In this document: positions 24,206 through 36,300 of the stretch, one piece after another
Layout of the letters: every line of letters starts with the position of its first letter
Numbering within the stretch: the first letter of the stretch is position 1
Source of the DNA: Latrodectus hesperus
Taxonomy: Eukaryota; Arthropoda; Arachnida; Araneae; Theridiidae
Assembly (NCBI GenBank): GCA_037975125.1
Contig: CM075855.1
Span: 85,545,215 to 85,609,214 of the forward strand
DNA: 64,000 nucleotides
Reading direction: 5' to 3'
Made by a program: the position numbers and the translations under genes
Notes under the pieces: model-generated
The model's database searches: none
Seen by the model: only the letters and a program-made list of their open reading frames with translations
What the model was told of the DNA's origin: nothing

Positions 24206-24796
24206 GATTTCTTTTTAATTTTCGACTCACTTCGATTGGTTAAGAGCAGTGGATGTCTGTTTTTGTCATTTCTAAACCAGGATTTGGTAGTTCCACGAAT
24301 AGTAAACAAGTTGTCGCCGCTTGATTAAGTTGGGAAATGGTTTGGCGCAAGAACCCTTCCGAGAAACGGTGAGCTTTAGACAAGGCGACAAATGAAGCAA
24401 AAAAAAAAGGGAGAATATTTTTAAATAGAATCACTGAACACGGAAATAAAACATGAAATTGAAAAAATTATTAGAACTGAACGCATTCCAAAAACGCTTA
24501 TTCGAAGTTGATGGTCTGTGTGAAGAAAATGCATTTGTAATCACATTAAAGCGATTTCTACAATTTAATGATTCGAGAATAGGGCTGAAAACTTTGAGCA
24601 CTTTGAATTACACCAATACAGAAAACATGTTTATATATGATGACACAATACTGACATTACAATTATTATAAATTTAAAGTCCTCTATTTCATAGGTTAAA
24701 GCTTCTTTCGATATTTTAAATTAACTATACAATTTGTTTAGTTTTTAGCTCCATGGTTACCTTCTACACGATTAAGACATATGGTTTCAAGTGGTT
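24206..24796. other. Noncoding DNA with two small frames
   Basis: Frames of 64 codons (24434-24240, minus) and 72 codons (24453-24671, plus) lie here. The plus frame (starting MKLKKLLELNAFQKR) is Leu/Lys/Asn-rich and reads like a short helix, but it has no recognisable domain and no splice or homology support. Confidence 0.4.
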
Positions 24797-24995
24797 TGTT
24801 TGTAACTCTTTTGCACACGAAGGCTAATTAGAATGGGACTTATGGTTTAGTGGATTCCAAGCCACTGCAAACATTAGAACACAAGATGGTATTCGAACAT
24901 ACAACTGTTGAACCGAAGGCAAAAGCCGTAGTCATTCGGTTATTGGTTCAGCACGGTTTAAAGTGGGTTCTGAACCACTTTGAATGGCTAAATCA
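24797..24995 (-). repeat. SINE-1 copy with a second partial unit attached
   Basis: A near-complete SINE-1 (tail complement of ggtttgtttgtaactc at 24797, body complement of gtggattccaagccactgca, B box complement of gtattcgaacatac, head complement of attgaaccg...) is followed at 24953 by a second body piece (complement of cggtttaaagtgggttctga). The join resembles the unit-to-unit joins of the array at 62.8-63.5 kb, so this looks like a decayed dimer. Confidence 0.7.
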
Positions 24996-25774
24996 AGGCT
25001 GATCGTGGCCCAGTTGTAGATTGCATTCTTGGGAAATGGGTTCGGGACGAATCCAAAAATAGTAATATATGAAATACCTACAGATATTACTATTCTTTAT
25101 AGTTATTATAAAGATGATATAATTTGAATAGATAGGTCTACTAAAATCTGCTATTAAATAAAAAAAGATATATTTTTAAAAATTTTTTTCATTCAAATCT
25201 TTTTCATTCAAATTTTTTTTCAAAAATATCCAACTAAATCTAGCATTTAGACAGAAATTTGATTTTACTTTTTCTTTTTAGAGCCAAGAATTACCTTGCA
25301 ACGTCATTGAGCGAATGATGAATTTTATTTTTCAAAAATGAAACTCTTCTAAATCATTCCTTTTTATTTCGCATTTTCGGAAATCCTTGAATTCGTGTCG
25401 CGTTCTTCGCATGCCTGCACAAATGCAAGCGCGGTTCAAATGGAAGGACGTCACGACATCCTCGACATTTTTCAGGAATATTTTATTTAAATTTGGCGAC
25501 ATTGTTTACTGACTTTTTTTTAATCCTACAAGAATTGTTTATCGGTTGAGAAATTTTCTATTTGATTTAACAATTAAAAAACTACCCAAATTATGAGAAT
25601 TGTAACATATGTCACACTGATAATATTGGTACTTTATTTTGTTTATTAGAAGCATAACTGCAATGGAACACTAAGCAAAATGATTTTACGAAGGGGAAAA
25701 AATTAGCAGTTGATTTTACATTCCTTTTCAGGATTCATCATTTATTTCGGTTGGCATCATTTGGCACTTGTTTG
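24996..25774. other. AT-rich noncoding DNA
   Basis: Short direct repeat ttttcattcaaat near 25188-25216. No gene is seen. Confidence 0.5.
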
Positions 25775-25946
25775 GCGACTCATAAGCAGCCCTCAACATA
25801 CGATTTTATACACGAGAGTTACTTCTAGTGGGACCAACACTTTTGACTTCAAACCACTGTAAAGCATCCAAACTCGTGGTTAGAATCGAACCCATGGACA
25901 GCTGAGCTGAAAACCAAAACGCTAACCATTCATTTGCCATCTCGGC
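25775..25946 (-). repeat. SINE-1 copy, diverged
   Basis: Tail relics (complement of tacacgagagttacttc near 25810), body (complement of cttcaaaccactgtaaagca), B box (complement of agaatcgaacccatgg) and head end (complement of cgctaaccattcatttgcc near 25920) are in order. Confidence 0.7.
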
Positions 25947-26518
25947 ATCTTTTATAGTGAAATTGTTAATTTATAGTAAATAGTTAAACATAATCCTATA
26001 CAATACATTTATTTACAAGATAGAAAAAAATGCCCTGTAATAGATAGCTATGATGCAAGTTTAATTTACAAGTAATTATGACACAACTTTTGATTGTAAA
26101 GTGAGGCGAAAAAACAAATTTAAATTCTAATCTGAGGCTAAAAAAATATTTAAAATAAAAAATATCCTTAACAGGAAAACCTCTTATTTCAGAAAACTTT
26201 AATTCAAATAAAAATTTCTCTTATTTAGCCTAGGAAAATTATCCAACTGATCAATCACAATTCTTTTGGAATCGAAAAGCTGATCAAGTCTATTATACAT
26301 TGTAAGCCTGTTATTACACTGATGTCGATGAAGAATACTGGTTAGCTGTATATGTCTCAGTCGAAGTTATTGGATAAAAAAAATTATGCATTCTGCGCGA
26401 AATTCTCATAAAAGCAGATAGAATTCCCACTTTTACGAAAGGTTCATTCTGGAGTAAGTTAAAAAGAAAATAACACTGGCAAAATTAAATTTGTCAGTCT
26501 TATCATGGTATTTCATAC

Positions 26519-26572
26519 AGTATCGGGATTCAAACTTTCGACCTTTCATTTCGAAAGGAGCTGGTCCGGTAT
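26519..26572 (-). repeat. tRNA-like SINE head fragment
   Basis: Complement of atcgggattcaaactttcga and of gaaaggagctggtccggt gives a B-box-like then a D-arm-like sequence of a tRNA-derived head. It is a different head from SINE-1. Confidence 0.4.
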
Positions 26573-26577
26573 TTTGA

Positions 26578-26720
26578 TTTATCTCTCAAAGATCATTCTT
26601 CTGCATACGATTATGAAATAGTTTAAAATGAATTCTGTACCACTGCAAAGATCCAAACACCGAAGTGGGAAACGAACTAGCAAATGACTAGAGTGCGAGC
26701 CATTCGTCTGAAAACTAAGC
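26578..26720 (-). repeat. SINE-1 copy, diverged
   Basis: Complements of ctgcatacgattatgaaat (tail), ctgtaccactgcaaagatcc (body), gaagtgggaaacgaactagc (B box) and gcgagccattcgtc (head) keep the SINE-1 order. Confidence 0.6.
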
Positions 26721-27084
26721 GCAGAACGATTAAAATCTCTTAGCCATAATGAGATCAAATGCATATTGCACACGTACACTGACAAGATGAGTACAATATT
26801 TCTTATTAATGCACTATAAATGAAAATATTCTTTGCGAACCCCTCAACAACGAATATACCAACCAAACTTTCATTGAATATAAAAAATTAGATTGACACA
26901 TAATGTATAACTATTAACTAAAAGTTGTGAATTTTTTTTCAAGCAATGTAATCTTTTACTGCGAAATTTCATGGATAGCAGGCCATATTCACGTATTGCA
27001 ACGGAGAAAAACTGGAAAATTCTCAAACACGCACCTTATGCATGTAGAAAACTAAAACACAATACCCATCTCCCACTGTTACTA

Positions 27085-27235
27085 AGGCGCAGCATGTCCG
27101 ATTTTGGACCTTGCGCCATAAAACCCAACCAACCAACCCACTGTTACTAACAGTGGCTGGGATCAAACCCGGAACCTCCCACTCTGAAAAACTCAATTCT
27201 CAACTGAAGTCACACAGAGGTCAACATTTATCAAT
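27085..27235 (-). repeat. SINE-5 copy with terminal hairpin
   Basis: Minus-strand order: head remnant with gagaattgagtttttcag, a B box (gttccgggtttgatccc near 27165), then tandem GGTT units, then ttttatggcgcaaggtcc. The last part forms a hairpin in which GGCGCA (27086-27091) pairs with TGCGCC (27112-27117) and GTCC (27096-27099) with GGAC (27106-27109). A tRNA-like head followed by a structured 3' end is typical of LINE-dependent SINEs. Confidence 0.55.
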
Positions 27236-27374
27236 TTTGAATACTTGTGAAACCCATTGCATGGAATAAAAATAAACAGAAGCTATTTTATATCAGCCAT
27301 CTCATTTGTCACTATTTTTTGATACGGTCAGCGAGCCGCAAACCCAGCAAATCGAATGACAAATCGATGCAATC

Positions 27375-27700
27375 AGAAATCGTAATCGATTAATGATTCA
27401 GGAGCGATCTGCTCACCCCACTTCCCGATAACCCCTCACCTTCATCTCCCCCGCGATCTCATATATCGCGGGTGATTGACAGGTTAAATACGGAGAGTCA
27501 CGGTTACAGAGAGACCCGCATAAACAATATCCAGGTTCATTGATTGTAAGTTTCCCGGTCGAGCATCTATCTCCAGATGATCGTTTTCGCTGGAAGAGCA
27601 GCTGCTGGCAATGCAAGTTGACGTAGGCGATTGTGAGTGTTGTCCTAGCTGCCAGGTTTGTTTACATTTCTCAACGAATTTTACGCTGGAAATAAAATCC
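27375..27700. promoter_or_regulatory. Candidate cis-regulatory module with homeodomain-type sites and a GC hairpin
   Basis: The left part packs ATCGAT, TAATCGATTAATGATT and similar TAAT-core sites (27360-27402), the kind bound by homeodomain proteins. The right part is GC-richer and holds the perfect inverted repeat CCCGCGAT (27450-27457) / ATCGCGGG (27465-27472). Frames of 61-67 codons on both strands (27616-27413 and 27611-27796) are uncalled. The plus frame encodes four Cys in its first 17 residues (CECCPSCQVC) and could be a short exon, but no splice or homology evidence supports it. Confidence 0.3.
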
Positions 27701-29927
27701 TTTGGTTTAGGATGCAGACGCTCTAGAATAATTCATAGCATTAAAATTTCCCCTGATATTCCTGTTAGTCTTAGCTTCCTCTGTTACGTAAGATAAATTG
27801 AAATGCTACAGTTTCATAAACCAGCTATGTTTCTTATTTTTAAAATGCCATACAAAATAATTATTCTGGAGAAATGAGCTTTTATGAAATTTAAAATATT
27901 TACATCCATTCACAAATCATATATGAACATAATTACAACATAATTCTATTTTCTGTAAAAGTTGGAAAATATTTTTCCCTTTTTTCAATTTAGAAAGAAT
28001 TTAAATTTAAAATATTCATACGCAGAATTTTTTGTCATTAATTTTCAATATAAGGGTTAACATAATCGAGATATTAACTTGAAAAAGTGACAAAATTTAA
28101 ATTATATATTATCAATTTCATATTTTTACAATAAAAATAGAATTTTGTATTTTCGGTAGACTTGAATGTTTAAATAAATTTAAAATAATTACAAGCAAAG
28201 TTGATTTTAGGATTAAAAAATATTTTTATTTATTAATAAAAACAAGAACAGATTAAACTAATAACGGTTAATAGCTAGATCAATAATTTAATTTACAATC
28301 AAAATTGATATTTATTAAATAGATAATTATCTAATAATGAAAATAAATATCTCTATTAAAAATATTTTTTTTCATAGCTTGTATATGTTGAAAGCAATAA
28401 TTCTTAAAATTAATAAAAACACTTTCGATAATTAGTATAAGTAATGTCATTCATTTAAATATCAATAAATTTGATTTCATTAATATTTGACGATAAACCA
28501 ATAAAAAAATCTATGACTCCTCTACAAATTAAAATATTCTTTTTAGATACCCGTGAAAAAATAACGGTTAATATGAACTGCATAAAAGAACAGGTTCTAA
28601 AGGAAACATCCTCAAATCAAAGAATAAAATTTTCTTATGCGTAAATAAAAGATAATAGTGAAGTTATATGTTTTCCTAATTTGGTCTGTTATTTTCGTAA
28701 CTGAAATTTTTGAAGTGTTTGCCAGAGAGTGAGAGAACAGAGAGGTCAGCTCCATTATTTCCAATACCGAAGGGTGAAATCTCTTGACACTTATAAACCT
28801 TCAAAAGACAATTTTCAGGAAAATGTTACCAATTAAAACGAGCATCATTCTAACGGCACAACACTTTTAATGGCTGACATCATTTGAGAAGTTCACAATG
28901 CAAACATGTTTAACAGTTCATGGCTTGCTTTTTTTCTGTGTTTCATTATGATTCAACAAAAGGAGGTTTATATTTTTGACTCCAAAAAACTAACATCACA
29001 ATTCAAGTAATTACATTATTATATTGTTTGTAATAAAGGTTAAAAGGGAAAAAAATCCTCTAATATTTATACAGATTTTTCCTTTTTTATATATTTATAA
29101 AATATCCCTATTTGTTTGAATTCGCGGCATATCCATAAGTGGGTTGCTTACAAACATTTAGCTATTTCATTGAGTAAAGCATTTATACATTTAAGATATT
29201 CCCAAAAAATCTGTCAAAAATTTATAATCAGTATTTTTATAAAAAAAAAAAAAAATTGCGTGAAAACTGAATGACAACAAGTATGATGTTGCCATTGATA
29301 TTTCCATTAAAAATATAATCAATTGTATTATATTTTTTACAAAAAAGTCAATTCAATAATACTGCATACAAAAAATGAACATTTTAATCTATTAACAATC
29401 GAACGATTGCTAATAATAAACTAACTTTACTAAGAAATAAATAAATTACTAGCTCACGATTGTTAAAAATCAATTCATATCTGCTTAACTATTAATACTT
29501 TGAATTATTAAATTATTAATTGCATAGGAAAGAAAAGATAGATTTTTTTAGATAAATAGACTAATCAGTACTAATTAAAATGTATTGCACGAAAACATAA
29601 CTTGCAAAAGTTATGTCAAACAATTAAGAATATCTATATCTTAATTAAAAACAGGATCTTAACAATTCAAGCAAGGATTTGAGAGATAGTTATATTGAAA
29701 TAATTAATATAAATATTGTAATATAAAGTTATTTTAATGAGTTTGCGCGTTGATAGTCTGGACTCTTATTTTTAAATTCTCTGTAATTATGAATGCACAT
29801 ATTAACAAAAATGGAAAGTGCTATATAAATAAGTCAACTTCAGCCTGTCAAGAAAATGCAGTGACTTGCTGAAATGACAACTTTATAATGGAAAATACAA
29901 TAATATCATTTAAAGAAACTCTTTGTA

Positions 29928-29928
<1 letters not shown>
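27701..29928. other. AT-rich noncoding DNA
   Basis: No supported feature. The phrase ataacggttaata occurs twice (28260 and 28561), which is probably chance. Confidence 0.5.

Positions 29929-30017
<89 letters not shown>
29929..30017. repeat. (TA)44 microsatellite
   Basis: Uninterrupted TA dinucleotides for 89 bp. Confidence 0.97.
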
Positions 30018-30020
<3 letters not shown>

Positions 30021-33000
30021 ACATACAGGATTTAATTAATTAGGTAAACTAGATTTTTGGAGAATGAAGAAAGCTATATATTTAATTTAGTTAAATCAAA
30101 ACAAATGACATTAAATTGCATAAAAAAATTACTGCAAAATCATCCACATCTTAATTTTAAAAAGTAGAAAAAAGTTCTGCTAATTTAAAGACCAGAAAAA
30201 TCCAAGTCATTAAACAAAAAGAATAACAAAAGGTTATCGACAATTAAATAAAATTCTAACAATGTGCGGGACAAAATTTCATCATAAATACTTACCATAA
30301 TATTTTTATAAATAAAATGAAAATAATTTCCTAAATTGATTTAATACAAGTCAAAAATGCAATCAACTTTAAATAGAAAAAATTAATATGAATCACACTA
30401 GCTTCTAAAGTTCTTTATAATAACAAAACAATTTTTTAACTATGTAAATTGAAATAATTTTAATACAGTAATTTTTGTCTTTTAAAAAATGAATCGACAA
30501 ATAATAAAACATGTAATACTTTAATATGCTACAAGATCTTTTTAACAAAAATTAGAAACAATAAAATTTCTAAAAATTGAGAAAGCATTAAAGATAGAAG
30601 TATTGACATCTTTGCAATTAAAAAAAAATAAATGTAATTTAAAAGTTTTAAATAGTATTTAATAAAAATTGAAAAGGGAATTAGGAGACTTATTATATTT
30701 TTAAAAGTTAAATTTAAAAAATAATGCATTTCGCTATGAATGCAGCTCCAGAAGTTAAATTTATATTAGAGAAAACAAATATTAAAAGTTGATTTCGAAT
30801 TGGAAAACTTCAAAAATGTAAGTGAATAGTCAAAAAAAAAAGTTTCAATGCAAGTTTAAATAAGTTATTTTCATTACAAAAAGTGTGATTTAAGAGATTA
30901 AATACATAAAGGTAAATTTACTTGAATCAAATGTGCGCGCGCATACACGGAATAAAAGATCGCATTCAACTATATATAAGTAACTTTACTTTCTATAAAA
31001 TAGCAGCACCAATACCTAAGTATTATGGGCAAATTCTTAAATAAGAGGGCTAAAATAAATTCCATATAGAGCATAAAGCAAAACTTAGTGATAATAGAAG
31101 CCAAGATTTATAATGTCATTTCATTTCAAGCAAACGGAAAACAACTTTTTTTGAAACACAGATTGATATAAATTACAATAAGTTGAAATTTAATAAAAAA
31201 TATTATTCAATAATCGTAAAAAAGTGAAATATTTTAAAACTGAATAATAATTAAATTTCAATTTTTTTATCATCTCATATTTAAATAGATATTTAGTTCC
31301 TAAATTACCAAAATTTATTCTGAAATTTAGAACTAATATAACAATGTGTTATTGAAATCCTTCCATATGATGTTATATCAGTACAGAAAAGTAATTGCTC
31401 AGAGAATTTATAAGGATTGTGAACCAATAAAATTAGAAATGACAAATATTATAGAAATTCCAATCGTCTTGTTCAACTGTAAATTATACAGTAGTGGAAA
31501 CTGAATTACTTGACATTTAAATTCTTTGTTAAGAATTAGAGTTTGGATCCGCTAGTACTCTAACTGCAAATATTTCAGTGTTGTATATCTAAGTGGTAAA
31601 TTGTGATTTGAATTTTTTAAATGAAATTACTTCAATCTTAATCAAAACAAAGCATTCCGCAAGAAAGACAAATATTTTACTTTTATTAGTATCTCGCACA
31701 ATTAGAAACAAAAGTCTTTAGCTTGATAATCAAAATTTGAATTGCAAAGCAAAATAATCACCTGGCAGAAATGAATTCATCTCCCGACTGCAATATGCAA
31801 TTCAAATAAAAGCAAAATTAATTTATTAGAATAGAAACAGCTTTAAGAGTCATGTTAATGGTTATAATTAATATTTATAAATTGAGATTTTATATCTAAC
31901 TTCCTAAATTCGAAATTTAAGAATTGTGAGCTGTCTTTTGGAATAAATTTAAAAAACGAAATCCTAAAACATTGCAGGATGCATTGTTTTACCACTAATA
32001 GGAGAATTTGTGCATAATGTCGCAAAATATAAAAATGTACACAATAAACAATCTGTTTTAAAAACCGCGTATTCTTTTATTGAAAGCAAAGGAAAGTAGC
32101 GGTATTTTTACATGCATTTTTCTATGTAACAAAAGACATGAAATCTTTGAAAAAACACTATTCTCTGACTTACTGTCTAGCAGGAAGTTAAAACATAATA
32201 GGAATTTTTTTAAACGAGACAATTAAGAACCTGTCGAGAAATTAATTGCAGAGATTAATACAAACAAATATTTACCAAGTCATTATATCCAACAAAGCAA
32301 TGAATTCATTAGAGAAAAAGAGTAAATGACAAAAGGTTCTTTTGTCACAACCTCGATATTATTTTATCTAGAACGATAAATATATATAATTAAATATTTT
32401 CAATTAGATTGTTACAATTTAGAATTTTTATTCAAACAGTCTAAGGTCGTATATTTTCCCCCTTATATAAAACATTGTAATTATAAAAATGTTTGTATTA
32501 AATGGACGAAAATTATAGTTATTTATTTGACGAAAATTATAGTTTGCTTCGGTAATTCATTTATTTTAAGTAATTTATAACTCAATTTAGTAATTCATAC
32601 AATTTTTTTGTTTAGAGAGTCGGTAATTTAATTTTTGTTGTTAGAGTAAAATATACGGATTCAATTTGCAATTCAGAGGATTACGTATAAATTATCAGTA
32701 AATGAAATGAAACATAACAAGTGAAACACTGAATTTTGTAAAAATGACACAAGAAAGATAAGATAATCAAGAGATTAAAGAATAAAAAAAAATGATACTC
32801 AGATGTATAATATTCCCACAGCTTATAACTGCGGCATAAAATAATCTCTGAAGAATCAGCAAGAGCATACAGTTTCAGTTGTTTATGAAAACTTTATAAG
32901 CTTCTCTATATTCACAATAATTCTACATCTGAAATCTGTAAACAATTCTGAATCATAAGTCACAGTTGATATTTATATTTTATTCGGAAACTTTTTTCTG

Positions 33001-33399
33001 TCAATTAATTAAAGGATAAAAATAATTCCACAATATATTCTCAAATTTTTATATTTTTATACTTATATTTAATGCGTTAATTATATATCAGGTATTTTTT
33101 AACTATCATAAATTTTTATGCAGGATTAAAAATATTAAAGATAAAGTTTATTTATTGTAAATTATTTTCGCATATTTGAAATTAACACTGTGATTATCTT
33201 CCATTAAGGTTAAAATACATAACTTTAATGGATGAATGTATTTCTAATATTTATTAAGGAAGAAATTTAACATAATTATGCTGAGAAGTTTAATGTGTGA
33301 TATTAATTTACATAATTGACTGATTAATGCGTTTCTTTGAAGGACAGACAACCCTGCTGATAAACAAACAATTGCGTCACAAATACTTTTATTTCTCTC
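30018..33399. other. Long AT-rich noncoding stretch
   Basis: No supported gene or SINE over 3.4 kb. A direct repeat of gacgaaaattatagtt lies at 32503-32518 and 32529-32544. The Leu/Ile-rich 66-codon frame (30729-30529) reflects base composition. Confidence 0.55.
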
Positions 33400-33401
33400 T
33401 G

Positions 33402-33525
33402 TGGCTCTATGGTCCTTGTCTACCCACTAAAGCTCGTTCTATGGGAGCTCATTATTAAAGTAGATTCTGAACCATTAAAAATGCCGGTCTTGTACGTGGG
33501 GATCGAACTTAAGAACTGCCTATTA
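33402..33525 (-). repeat. SINE-1 copy, diverged
   Basis: Complements of taaagtagattctgaaccat (body, near 33459) and gtggggatcgaacttaagaac (B box, near 33498) are recognisable. The rest is degraded. Confidence 0.55.
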
Positions 33526-34519
33526 TTAGCATCATAACAAATAATTAATTCCACTTAGAAAACAATGAGTACATTGCCATTTGTAAACATGTCTAACAAG
33601 AAATTATAATGCTTACCAGGACAAATAAAAAAAATTAATTCAAAATTTAAGAATTTTTAATTAATAAATTGAAATTAACTAAAAATTTGATGGGAAAATA
33701 CATACATTTATTTCAAATAGTTGATAAAATTACTGTTAAAAATAGAAGACATTACATAGAACTTAAACTATTAAATAAACTTTTCCTTCATTTATTAGAT
33801 CTCTAAAAAAGTAAAATATTTTTTTTTACGATAATTGCGAAGGTACTTTTGAGAGAAGGAAATATACAAGCATTTCAAAATCAACAGGTAGTGCAGTGGT
33901 TTCGTTCTTTTTCGACCACTTCAAATACTACGATAAGAGATTAATTTATCGATAAGAGTCCGCGACTATTTCAGGGGCAAAAAATAAATAATGGGCAATA
34001 AAAATTGAAGTTTTATGTCCATTGAAGAGCTGCTTCGAAACATTTCACCTTCGTAAAAAAGTACTCGTAAAATATGGAATAACATATAATGAATAGTTAG
34101 AAAATTCATTCCATGAGAAAAAGCGAAACAAACAGTAAATGGAAGAAAACGCATCTGCGAGAAATCAACAGGTGTGCAATGATGTTGCGCATGTCCCGAT
34201 GAATAGGAAGTACAAAATCCAACATTAAATAAACATTTTATAACTAACAAAAAGCTATATAATTATAATCTTTTTTTTTATAAATAATTTATATTATTTT
34301 ACGTTCGAATCAGACAAAATTCAGAAGGGAGAAATTACATTCATATATATATATATAATGAATACAATTTTTACTTTAATATTATCATTCATAATATTTT
34401 TCATAGCTTCAGCAAAATTAATGAATTTGTTTGCATATATTTATAGGTCAATGCGACATTGCACAGCAGATAGCCTACGGGAGAGAGATAATGGGTCGTA
34501 TTCTCTTGTTACAAGAGAA
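33526..34519. other. AT-rich noncoding DNA
   Basis: No supported feature. The 94-codon minus frame 34250-33966 has no recognisable domain. Confidence 0.45.
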
Positions 34520-34521
34520 AA

Positions 34522-34620
34522 CTTCCAAGCACCCCCTCATCACCAAGTGTTGAAATCGAATTTATAATCTTTCATACCGAAGAACCAGTCCGGCCATTAA
34601 GTCTTGGTGAGCTGCACAAT
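34522..34620 (-). repeat. SINE head fragment, probably SINE-1-like
   Basis: Complement of agtgttgaaatcgaatttat (B-box relic) and of accgaagaaccagtccggcc with ttggtgagctgc behind it looks like a worn tRNA-like head. Confidence 0.4.
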
Positions 34621-35764
34621 AAGCGACAACTTAAATGACATTCATTGATTAATTTTAAAATTGCGATCAAATGACGAGGTAGACAACCGAACAGACATCA
34701 AATACTAGGGCAAAATGTGTATTAATCCGATGCACATTGCTTTATCAGTAGTGTGAACGCTTACTTTCAACTATAAAAGAGATCAAATGGAAAATCATGA
34801 TAGATTAGATAATTGGCAGAAAATAAACATTTGTGAATTCAGAAATTTTACTAAAAATTTATAATTAATTTTTCTAAAATATATACTCTTAACTTTCCAT
34901 ACATGAAAATTGTATTCACCTCAACTCATATCATGAAAGATTTCCTGTACCCGTTTTCGTCTAGAATTGAGCTTACACGTTTTCGCAAGGAATAAGCAGC
35001 TTTCCGCGAATAACTTATGACATGTTTTTAAATGGAACAATTTTGTCAGATATGGAATGTAAACAAAAAATTTCAACAGGTTTTATATTTAAAATTCCAA
35101 AGAATAAAACATTGAACCATTCTGAATACCTTAGAATGAAACGCTGTTTGAATGAAATAGCAGACTTATTAAGGCCGTAGAACTAAATAATAATGTCCCT
35201 TTTCAAATTCAAACATGAGATGACTAATAATAATAGAATAAAATATTAAATATTTGATATTTATAAACAAATAAATATTTTTTTAAGCTTAAAACTTGCA
35301 CGTTGGATTTGTGGTTTTATGTTATTGTCTTAATTAGCACAGATTTCTATACATATATAATAAAGAAAAAAATTATAAAATAAAAGAATAGAAAATATTC
35401 TACAATTTAAGTATTATCTCTAATACTTTAACTATATTTGTATACTATTGTAAACATTTTATATTCTTGTTATTTAAAAGCGCTTCATATTTGAACGCTT
35501 CACTTGCAAACTCCCCTTTTTCTGAATTTTGTTAAATTTTAATATTAAAATTGTAAATAAAATATAATTGTGTACATATTCTCAGTGAATAAATTTCTCT
35601 TATAAGTATAAACACCGTAAAAACAACAAATAAGAAGTTAATTTTAAAAACAATATATACTATTTTATCATTTTTACCAATTCCTTCTTTTATAAAGTTG
35701 ATGGATTTAGTAAATGAAGCATTCAATCAATAAAGTTAAGAGAGTTTCTTAATTGCAGAAACTT
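34621..35764. other. AT-rich noncoding DNA
   Basis: No supported feature. Confidence 0.5.
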
Positions 35765-35767
35765 TGG

Positions 35768-35930
35768 GTTGATTTATAACTCTGTGGTTACTTTTTGCAC
35801 ACAGGAGATAATCTGATGGGCATCTAAAATTTTGAAAGTGTATTCCGAACCATTAAATACATTCCTATTCTAAGGCTGAATCGAACCTACGAGCTGTTAA
35901 ACATAAAATCAAAACACTTAGCACGATTTA
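35768..35930 (-). repeat. SINE-1 copy, diverged
   Basis: Complements of gtggttactttttgcacaca (tail), gaaagtgtattccgaaccat (body) and ctgaatcgaacctacgagct (B box, near 35877) are in SINE-1 order. Confidence 0.7.
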
Positions 35931-36175
35931 AGAATCGATAAAATAGAAATGAATCTAAATAATAAGCAATAATTTAAAATGGATTTATCTAAATTATCAT
36001 TGTTAGCATGGTTTTGAAATCAATATTTAAACTAAATAATTATAAATCAAAAACTGGAAAATACATAGAAGGTATAACATTCGACCTTCAATTCATTTAA
36101 AGGTTATCGCATTGATGATTGCATGTTAAATTACAGGACAGAATAACTTCAATGGTATTCTGTACAAGGTTTAAG

Positions 36176-36300
36176 TGATGAATGCCAGCTCAAGTGTTGA
36201 CCTCATCTTTTGAGTGCAGTTTAATAATTCGAGATTGTAAATTATATTTAATGTCCTCCAACCACCAGACTTACATTACAAGAAACAAAAATAATTGCAT
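36176..36300 (+). repeat. SINE-2 head fragment (GGTGCC type)
   Basis: The string gccagctcaagtgttgacctc followed by catcttttgagtgcagttta and attcgaga aligns with the head of the 5.9-kb copy (gccagctcaggtgtggcctc, acctgaccgtggttta, attacgagg). The shared 3' module is not recognisable here. Confidence 0.5.
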
